Positions 55,719-64,000 of a stretch of 64,000 nt of DNA are shown in pieces. Both the position numbers and the translations under genes were made by a program. Source of the stretch: Asterochloris sp. CNOR1 (Eukaryota; Chlorophyta; Trebouxiophyceae; Trebouxiales; Trebouxiaceae); NCBI GenBank assembly GCA_963969365.1, contig OZ017761.1, forward strand, positions 186,001-250,000. The letters run 5' to 3'. Every line of letters begins with the position of its first letter. Position 1 is the first letter of the stretch. Below the pieces are notes generated by a model. It worked only from the letters and a program-made list of their open reading frames with translations, did no database searches and was not told the origin of the DNA.

Positions 55719-58700
55719 ATGCTGATGCAATCCTTCCAATGGCTGCTGATTGTAGGCGCATTTGCCAGCTTCTTCTTGGGCTTTGGCTGTGGGGCTGTCA
55801 CTTTTGCCTTGACATGGGGCCCAGTGATCGGAGCCAGGGTCTGTGTCTGCTGTGGCATCCTACCTACTCACAGTCCCATGACAACACCTCTGTCTGGTCC
55901 CTGCAGGCCCTGTCTTACTCGAAATGCGTTGTCTTTGGATGTGTGTGCATACTTTTTGGTTCCTTGGCATTTCAGCAGCAGGACATCCAAGCCTTTCAGG
56001 GCATTACCCTGCCTGGCAGCTTCACGAACAAGCCTGACATTGTGAGGCACACCTCTGGCAGTTGCACCTGCCCGGCTTGATACAAGTGCACTCCCCTGTG
56101 CCTGCTGCTGCTTTGATGTTTTGGTGGCCCAGATGCTGCAGCTATTGGAGTGGTCCAGGGAACAGGGGTTTCACATGCTTCTGGCACACTGCCTGATACT
56201 CGAGGCCTTATTCACCGCTCAAGCGGCAGCATGTTGCATTGTATAGGTTGCAAGGGGCAGGGGACTGCAAAGGCTGCTTCATGGCAGACTGCAGCTTGAA
56301 CAGTTGCCTGCTGATGGTTTGCTGCTTCAGACCACCTCCTCATGCGTGGCTGACCCGGCTGTGTGTCTTGCATGCGCAGCAGGGCGCACGTGAGGCCTGG
56401 CATCGCAGAGGCTTCGCAATTGCAGACCACCTTCTGCTGCATGGCTGCCATGCCTGGCAGTAACAGTAGCACACAGCAGAGGCCATGCCATGGCAGGCAC
56501 TGCAGATGTCGTACGCACCATTTGCAGCCTCACACCAGCCTGCACTCGCGCTGAGGCACTGCCTTGCTGCTTCTGCACATCAGCCTCTGCCACCTGGCAT
56601 CCACATCTTGCTGAGGTATTGCCCAATGACAGCTGCATATATTTCTGCAGGATGACAGCCAAAGCTGTGCGGATACACTGCTTTGCTGTGGCAGCAGACC
56701 TGTTCTGCTGCATAGGCACAGCATGCTGAGGCACTGCCTTGCTGCTGCTGCCGCTGCAAACGACTTCTCCCGCGTGGGTGCTGCGGCAGGCAGTGTAGGA
56801 GCACAGAGGCCCCATGCAGCCCCACAAGCCATCTGCAGCCTGCACAGCAGTGTGTTGAGGAGCTGCTGTGCTGCTGCTGCTGCAGACCGTCTCCTGCTGC
56901 GTGGCAGCCACAGCTGTGAGTGGAGCAGTGCTGGCATTCTTCGGCTGGCATGGCATCCCTCTGTCGCCATCTCAGCTGGTCGGTGAGTCTTGCTGACCAC
57001 GTTGGAGTCTGTTCACGCGCTGCTGGCCAACCATTGTTGCCTAATGAGCTGACGGTGGGACCTGCAGACCTGACTTTGCCAGCACGCTATCCTGCTATGC
57101 TGCTGAGCAGCATGTAAGATGAGCGTAGCACAGAAACAGTCCAGAGGGCTGGACCTAGCTTTTGAAAATGCACTCACCCGTCACCACTCCTACTGCAGCT
57201 GCGGGCCTGCTTGGCGCCATCCTGCCAGTCAACGTGGGCGGGGTGCAGTGGGGAATCCACGACGTGCGCGGCTTCCCCTTCGTCACGGGCGTGGCCAAGA
57301 AGACTCTGGCCACGTTTCTGTCTCCCCTGTGGGCCGCCATCCTGGCGGCGCTAGGGTTCCTGACCCTACGCAGCGCCCTGCTCCGAAGGGATCACAGCCT
57401 GCACCTCACCCTGCAGGTAGGGGTGGGCCTGGGGGACATATACTGTGTGGGCTCTTGGGCAGCGGACTGCAGCGGGGAGGAGCACAGCCTGAAGCACATC
57501 CTATACGGCTGCTGCTCCCATCCAGCTAGACCCCATCGCCCCAACTACCCAGCAGCTCTGGCCCAGATGTCAGTGCCTGCATGCCACGCAGACATGCCCA
57601 ATACTGTGCTGACCTATGCCCCAAGCTTCCGCACTGGTGCTGCCATGCATCGCTGCTTATGCCTGCATGATGCCTTTGCCCTGCAGGCCATGCCTTTGTG
57701 GGCTGCGCTCAACTTCGTCGTGGTTGCCCGCTCCATGCTGACATGCACTGCACAGTCCAGCGCCTGGCTTGCTCATGACGCCTGCCAGCATTCCTGCTGT
57801 CGACTGCCACATCATCCGGCACCTGTCATCCTCACACACCGGCACACCTGCGCTGCAGGCCATGCCTTTCTTGGCTACGGTGACTATCACTCTGGTGGTC
57901 TGCACCATCGCCAACATGCTGAGCACAGTCCAGGGCCACATTGCCCGCATGCTGCGCCTGGATGCCAAGATGGTGATCCTCATCAGCTGCGCCGGCGGGA
58001 TTGTCAGCAGCGCAGCAACGTTTGTGTTCACGCGGCTGTTTTACAGGAAGATGGAGGTGGCTCTGCAGATGGACAGCCAGCCAGACAGTCTGAAGGCTTT
58101 GGGCAAGGTGCGGCAGCTGTGCAGGGGGTTAGGCGAGGGCTGTCATCTGCAGGCCGCTTGGCAAGCAAACAATCTGCTGCATGCCAACTTGCAACATGAG
58201 ATGGTGCTGTCGCTCTGCCACTGTTTATTTGCCTGCAGCAGGTTAGCATGCACCAGCCCGTGGGGAATCGCGCCTGCTGCTCTGGCCTTGCGACTGGTGC
58301 ATCCACTATCGATCCTTGTGACATGATGCTGCAGAACATTAGTTCAGGGAGGACCAGCCGCCCAGGCAATTTTGAGGAGCTGGGGACCCTCGAGCTGCTT
58401 GCAGAGGGCAGAGGCGCAGTTGGTGGAGCTGCTCAACAGCATGCTCTCCCCACAGCACCACTTCATCTGTCACAAGACGCTGAACTGCAAAGAGCCTGCC
58501 TGCAGAACGCTGAGGAGCCGCTACCTGAGCAGTTCGAGCAGCTGGGCCTAGATGAGACGGCGCAGGGGACCACCACCGGTTTTCTGAAGCACTTCCTGCA
58601 GCATGACGTGCATGAAGCCATCCAGCAAGACAGCCGGCTCAAGATCATGCAAGAGTCGGCTGAGGTGTTCAACCAAAACACAGAGGCGTGCTTTCAGGGT

Positions 58701-61608
58701 TTGTCGGTGAGACTGCCCACGTTGCTTGCCTGCTGGGCCCATTGTGAAGGCTGCGGGAAAGGGGCAGCCTGCTTGCAACCCCTGCTGGACAGTCCATATC
58801 CCTGCTTAAAGTGTACATTGAGTTCACGGCTGGCCGGCAAGTGGCAGCATTGCCACACTTCCTCAGGCATGCTTCCTGTTGCTGTGGAGCACTGGGGCAA
58901 GACACCATGCCACTGCAGCGTGGTGAGTCCAGTGTGAGCTGTGGAGCCTCCGTAAGGAGGCCTGCTTTCAGCCGCTGCTGGTGAGCGCAGGAAGGTGTGA
59001 TGTTGTAGCCCCCCGCATGCTGCAGCTGTGTGGAGATGGCCAGGGTGCCCAGTCTCCCCCTCTATGAGGAGGCCTGCTTTGCTGCTGGTGAGCACCGGAA
59101 GTTGTGGTGGCAGCCAATGTGTGGGGAGGAGCCTCCGCGTCAAGTGTTGCAAGCCCTGTGCAATTGTGTGGGTTAGGTCATCTGCTGTTTGCGTGGCATG
59201 CGGTATTACTGATCGCTTGTGGGGTGCATTGGTGTTGGTCCTATTGTGAATCTGCTGCACGCACACGTGTGTGTGCACATGCAACCATGCAGGGAATGAT
59301 ATGACATGCTGGCTCTGTGCCAGTCATACTGCTGGGCCTGCCAGAGACTTCAACCCGGGCTCCCAGTCCCCTTCACAGCTCCGCCTTTCCCTGTGGTGGT
59401 GTGCAGGTCCTCTTGGCAGCCACCCTGACAGTGGTGCAGGGCGCTTCGCTCATCAGCTCCGCTGCTGGCGCCTTTGCTCAGGCAGGCAGCGGCCACCGTT
59501 TCTGAAAACTGTCTGGAATCATGCATGGCACGGGCACCTGTGATGCTCACCTCCTGCTGCCCTGCTGCTCCTCAAAACTTCAGCCTTGTTTTCTACGGCA
59601 TAGCAGTCAGGCAGAAGCCCCGTGGCAGTCATGTTCTCAGCTAGTTGTTTTGACATGCCTATCTGTGAGCAGCATGCAGCACATCTCCCGGTGAATTGTG
59701 TTGGCGCCGCCACTGAGACTCAACTGTTGTCTGGCCATGGATGTCCTTCATCAACCCGTTTGGCCTGCATGACAGCCAGCTGTCTGCAAACAGTCACAGA
59801 ACCAGGTGATCGCTGTGACCCCTGCAGGCTGTTGTCATCTCCTTTGCAGACTCAGTGCCGGACGTCGTGGAGATCTCCTGGGGCTATGGCAGCATTGCAG
59901 CTGTGGGCATGGGGCTGGGCACTGTCCTTGGCAGCCAGCGCATGACGACCACAGCCGGTGCGTCCACACTCAACACCTTGCCTGCCGCCCTCTCTGGTTC
60001 TACTAAATGCCTTAAGTCCATGCTATGGGGCCTCCGGAAGCCAGCGCATGACCACAAAACGATGCACGCCGTGGGCTGGCCCCAATTTGAGCACCAGCTG
60101 ATGAGGACCCTTGTACCTGGGGCGGCATTGCTACAGATGCCCTGAAGCCATGGGTTCGTCTGGGGCCCACAGCTGGCCACTGCATGACCACCGCAGTAGG
60201 AGCATGGAGTGCGCAAGCTGCTGGTTGTTGCTTGATTTTCCAGGGCAACTGAGTGGCCTGCCAGCGCACATCTACCTGGCCACCACATATTCATCCTACA
60301 GGCAGCTGATCCACTCCACCCCACTGACCTGTTCGTTTTCAGGCGTCCGGCTGATCCACTTCACCCCATCCAGAGCATTTGCTGTCCTGGCGGCCACCTG
60401 CCTCACGCGCATCACCGCCAACGCTGTCAACATTTCACTGTCCCACGTGTACGCTGAGGCGAGCACCCCTCTGCATTGGCTATGCATCGGCACTCTGCAC
60501 AGCACTGGTTCTTCTGCATCTTTGAGCCAGGTGCTGGTTTCATGCATCCTGCCCAAGGCTGGGTGCGTGCACCTGCCTTTGCAGCAGAGCCTGTGCACCC
60601 TTGGCGCATGCAAGCTGCATTGCAGTGCGCGTCCTGGAGCTGCATGTGTTACTGTAGACCAAGGGGCATGCCCACACTGGTCAGCACCGCCACCTGAGTC
60701 TCCAAGCGAACACTTGCACCCCAAGCCTGATGCCTGGCCATTTCTGGCCCCCGGCCACGTTGTGGGCAGGCTTGAGGTGGCTGTTGCACTCTCCAGCCTC
60801 CTCAGTGTTGTCAAGCCCACCAAGCTGCCTGTAGCCCATGCCCGCTGCTGCTTCTTGGCACCATTTGTTTGGTGGGGATGAGAAGCAGCTCAAGGTTCAT
60901 TCAAGAAACCTGTATTGTTGCTGCTGCAGCTGGGCGCCATCTTCGTGGTTGGTGTCCTAGACGGGAAGCATGGCTTCAACTTCTCGCTGCTTGTCAGGAT
61001 ACTGTCCAGCCTGCTGCTGGCCTGGCCCATTGTCGTGGCGCTTGCAGTTTGTCTGGTGGCTGCGTGAGTGCTGGCTGTGTACATGCTGCACAGTGTGCCC
61101 CATCCGGCTGCATGCTACCCTCTTTCCAGCCTGGCCCATGGACAGGTCAATGCAATGCCACTGTTATGGTCATCGCCTGCTGCATGCCTGTTGCAAACTT
61201 GGTCCGGCATGCTGCTGGATCGGCCAGTCGTTGTGGCGATTGCCGCTGGTGTGGTGCGCGCATGCGCCTGCCAGTTGTGGTAGCAGTATGTGCAGGTGCC
61301 ACTTTGCCTGCAGGGCTGCTTTCTGGCCTAGTATGGTGGGTATCCGAGATTTTGATGCTTCTCTAGCAGGCCTCACCTTGTTTCTGAGTGTTGCCAACAA
61401 CACTACGCTTTTTGCCAAGGTAATGCGCAGATATGTTGCTTGCCTATGTTGCTATGTTGCCATGTTTCATTAGGAGTCCCTTCTGATGAGGCTGCAAGAT
61501 CCTCCCTGGTTGCAGGCTCAAGCAGTGGCCCTCCTGAACTCAACAGCGGAGCTTGCCCCCGACGCTCGCTTCCAAGCAATATGTGTAGACTCTTGGTCTG
61601 ATCAGTAG
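55719..61608 (+). CDS. PiT/PTB phosphate-transporter-like membrane protein, paralogue 2, complete
   Basis: Tandem duplicate of the preceding gene. Twelve exons in frame: 55719-55838, 55907-56041, 56886-56982, 57199-57416, 57859-58107, 58506-58706, 59407-59481, 59828-59957, 60343-60458, 60930-61063, 61314-61419, 61516-61608, giving 557 aa. Ten of the twelve exons have identical length to paralogue 1 and all intron phases agree. Differences are one codon in exon 1 and four in the loop exon. The first signature region is again eroded (GAVTFALTWGPVIGARAL), as is the second (TLTVVQGASLISSAAGAFAQ). The C-terminal extension after the last membrane segment (GIRDFDASLAGLTLFLSVAN, then LLNSTAELAPDARFQAICVD) is strongly conserved, suggesting protein-level selection. 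Introns after 59481 and 60458 keep GC donors. Both genes being open argues for function, possibly not phosphate import. Confidence 0.75.
56300..56880 (+). repeat. Array of echoes of the PTB2 exon 3 start
   Basis: Units near 56322 (tgctgcttcagaccacctcc), 56412 (gcaattgcagaccaccttct) and on to about 56750 echo exon 3 (ctgcag|accgtctcctgctgcgt). The array occupies the same intron as in paralogue 1. Confidence 0.75.
57640..57770 (+). repeat. Exon-like echo of the PTB2 exon 5 start
   Basis: From the acceptor ending at 57687 the copy reads AMPLWAALNFVVVARSMLTC, parallel to the true exon AMPFLATVTITLVVC at 57859 and nearly identical to the echo in paralogue 1. No phase-compatible donor was found. 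Confidence 0.75.
58940..59095 (+). repeat. Two echoes of the PTB2 exon 6 end plus donor
   Basis: The copies aaggaggcctgctttcagcc, gctgctg|gtgagc (58952-58986) and gaggaggcctgctttgctgc, tg|gtgagc (59066-59093) follow the true donor at 58707. Number, order and sequence match paralogue 1. Confidence 0.85.
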
Positions 61609-62880
61609 GCAGTGCAGAGAACAGCATTCAGCTGCAGCCTCCGGCAAGAGCAGCCTTGCAGCGTACAGCACTTGATGTCAGACCTGTGCTGGACGGGTAG
61701 TGTAGCCAACAGCTGTGCACAGTTGGGCTGTTGATACTTGCTCCTGATCACACTGTCGTGAGCATCTGCCGCAGCAGCGTATTTGAACCATGACACAAGT
61801 GGTGTTCTGTGCCAGGGCAGCTTGCTGTTGCGCCTCAAGTGAAGCCATGTGGCCCACTATGCAGTCTGCCTAAAAGTGGCCCTGCCACTGTTGGCACCCT
61901 TGATCACTTGTACAGTGCTCCATGTTGTGAACATGCACTAGTCTTTTTTGTATCTGACTTTCCATGAGCATGTTGCTGGGATTGCCCAAGTCGCTGGTGA
62001 TTCCAAGCAAGCAAAACTCAGCAGAGACCAGGCTGGGTTCTCCTCCTTGTTCACCTCAGCAGGTAGACGCCGAAGCCACGGGTGAAGCTGGCCCTTCCAG
62101 CTGCCACTGTTTCGTGGCCACCGCTGCATGACCACTGCTGCAGGCTGGCATGGCCAGGGTGCTGGCCCTGACGGCAAAGCAAGGAGTCACCCAAGCCTAA
62201 TGCAGCTGCAGCTGCAGTCTATGCTGCCCAACCATGTGACTTGCAGAAAGGACATCAGTAATGCAGCAATCAGCTTTCCACAGGAACTGCATATCCGCAC
62301 TGCGTCATACATGCCTGCTTCAGAGGCAGTGGTGTCAATTGAGTTGACCTTGCAAGGGCATGGGCCATGATTGTGATGCTCAGCTGCAGCTTGAACATCC
62401 CTTGCTGTCTGGGTGGCTCATGCATAGCTGCCCTCTTGGTGCAGGCTCCATTGCGTCCTTTACATGCAACGTTTCTTGTGTAGGATTGCAGCTGTTGTAG
62501 CCTAACTAAGAATTTTTGCACCTGCACAATAGCTGGCTTGCAGAACACCACATCTGGCAGAAGTCTGTAGCCAGTCCAGCTTACCCCATACCACAGCCTG
62601 TACTCTGCATTTGCTCAATGGCTGGCCGAGCAGACTTACAGGCGCAAGCAGAAGTGGGCGGCCACTTCCCCATGTGTTGCATGGCCTGTTGTGCGGACTG
62701 TGTCTAACTGCCTGCATTGAAGTACACCATTTGTACATCATTGCCCACAACATCTTGATGCAACTACAAATTGAATCACAAGCGCGACTGCAGTCGTTCA
62801 GAAGAGGGAACAGGGAGCCACCACTGTGACTCGGCATATGATATCTATCATACACATAGTCCTGGGTGAAAACATTGGCA
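61609..62880. other. Convergent intergenic region, PTB2 (+) / EamA-like transporter (-)
   Basis: About 1.27 kb. The first ~300 bp are the duplicated 3' flank of the PTB unit. The rest shows no supported gene on either strand. Confidence 0.5.
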
Positions 62881-64000
62881 TCACTCTTGTGTTTCACTGG
62901 CGCTGTCATCGTCATTGTTATTTGATATTGCATCACCGACACCTACAGAAGCAAGGACACTGTTTTCAGTCTCTTCAGGTACCAACATCATTCAAGCTAC
63001 AATTAGCATGGCTTGCATGACAAGATGCCAGGAACTTTTGCTCACCTGCAATGATGCACGCAACTATGAGCAGGATGCCACCTGCCCAGCCCTTGAGGCC
63101 CAGCTGCTGCTCTGCAGCGCTGATGAAGCCAGCGAAGAGCACTGAGATGAGGGGATCGATCGACAGAATGATTTGCGCCAACGCCGGCGATATCCTGCTT
63201 TGTGCCAGTATCTGGGAGAGCTCGCCCAGGCTCCAGGGGCCCACTGCCGGCCACAGCAGGATCTGCAGGCATGGCAGAGGCTGCTAAGATGCACTAATTT
63301 GGAGGTCTCGAGGAGTGCTCAAGATAAAACACAGAAAGCAGGATTTAGAGGCCACCAATGCATGGCACCAAGCCCAGAGTTTGTCAGCCAGCTGGGTGGA
63401 ACATCGAGGTTGCTCCTGGCACACCCATCACCGAGCTAGCTGCCCAGAGCACAGCAGCGCTCACCAGCCAGGGCTTCACGGCTTCCCGCCACCCCGGCCA
63501 CACGGCAGAGGCTGGGCGCCCCTGGTGAAGCGCCAACAGGATGCTGCCTGCGAGCCACAAGCTGCTGAGGGCGGCCATCATGCTCAGCTTGGTGGCCGCC
63601 AGGTCAAGGGCCCTGCAGGGGGAAGGAATCGAGAGCTGCCATGCACAGCCAAGCACCACTGCTGGAAATGAACATGCTGTGCCTGCTGATTCTGTTCTTG
63701 GTTGCTAGAGCAGATCGAGCAGGCAGACTGCCCCGAGCAGTATGCACAGCAGCCGCTGGCCTTGCGCCATCTCCACTGGGAAGGAGATTGCAGCTCCCAC
63801 TGACCTTGCAGCTATTTCCAACAGGATGCAGAGGGCATCAGAGTTGCTGTGTACTGCATGGCAGCAGCCCGCTTCACCTGAAGCGCGGGGCGTGGATGGA
63901 CTGCCGCACGATGACGAGGCAGTAGATCGCCGCCGAGGCGAGGACTGCAGCGTCCCCTGAGAAAGCCCCCAGGCCAGCGGCCACCCTCTGACTGCCGGCC
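62881..64000 (-). CDS. EamA/DMT-superfamily transporter, partial (N-terminus beyond right edge)
   Basis: Drug/metabolite-type membrane transporter; the substrate is unknown. Four C-terminal exons join in frame: 63878-63956, 63432-63612, 63046-63262, 62881-62942. The first shows GDAAVLASAAIYCLVIVRQS, typical of the loop into a DMT helix. The second has a helix MMAALSSLWLAGSILLAL and another VKPWLVSAAVLWAASSI. The third has AQIILSIDPLISVLFAGF then GWAGGILLIVACIIAG, the standard final EamA helices. The tail VGDAISNNNDDDSASETQE is acidic and hydrophilic. The intron upstream of 63956 runs off the window. Plastid or plasma-membrane location cannot be judged without the N-terminus. Confidence 0.75.

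Larger units (their letters stand above)
47700..61930 (+). repeat. Segmental tandem duplication carrying the two PTB-like genes
   Basis: Unit 1 spans about 47.7-55.6 kb and unit 2 about 55.65-61.93 kb, counted from paralogous exons, shared intron arrays and shared 3' flank. Unit 1 is longer mainly because introns 5, 8 and 9 differ in length. The age is moderate: exons are clearly diverged, introns only partly alignable by eye. Confidence 0.8.

Noticed and set aside
57162-58199. Longest open frame of the window (345 codons, +)
   Set aside because: It contains PTB2 exon 4 in frame, then simply reads on through the intron; homology stops at the donor at 57416.

Overview
The window looks like nuclear DNA of a green alga (Chlorophyta; class not resolved, a core chlorophyte is most likely). 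The genes are eukaryotic and split into many short exons. Nearly every acceptor reads TGCAG, and several introns start with GC instead of GT. A tandem-ATPase Get3/ArsA1 of the type described from Chlamydomonas and a bacterial-type RNase M5, probably plastid-targeted, both fit a chlorophyte. I rebuilt exons by hand, using protein-family matches plus intron-phase agreement. For six genes all recovered exons join in one frame from start to stop (for ArsA1 from the first recovered exon to the stop). No rRNA, tRNA, CRISPR array or recognisable transposon was seen.

Layout: 1-3649 (-) N-terminal half of POP1 (RNase P/MRP subunit), divergent from 3801-10888 (+), a complete class I histone deacetylase (473 aa). 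11057-12878 (-) is an RNase M5-like Toprim protein. 13085-17814 (-) is a complete DOMON-cytochrome b561 protein (437 aa). 17976-28579 (-) is a complete splicing factor SYF1/XAB2 (18 exons, 918 aa). 28910-33053 (+) is a complete tyrosine phosphatase of the Y_phosphatase3 type (321 aa). 34365-44600 (+) is ArsA1/GET3 with two fused ATPase halves (at least 693 aa). 44967-47185 holds an unrecognised gene with a tandem broken copy and further decayed fragments. 47778-55267 and 55719-61608 (+) are two tandem, intact, 12-exon paralogues related to PiT/PTB phosphate transporters, with the hallmark N-terminal motif lost. 62881-64000 (-) is the C-terminal part of an EamA/DMT-type transporter running off the right edge.

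The most striking property is not a gene. Introns throughout the window contain degenerate tandem copies ('echoes') of the neighbouring exon edge together with its splice site. Copies upstream of an exon repeat acceptor plus exon start; copies downstream repeat exon end plus donor. They occur in POP1, HDAC, SYF1, the phosphatase, both halves of ArsA1 and both PTB paralogues. In the paralogous pairs they sit at homologous places, so some predate the duplications. This looks like a recurrent process of splice-junction tandem duplication that lengthens introns and supplies decoy or alternative splice sites. The genes themselves do not form one pathway; they are housekeeping neighbours (RNA processing, splicing, chromatin, membrane-protein targeting, transport).
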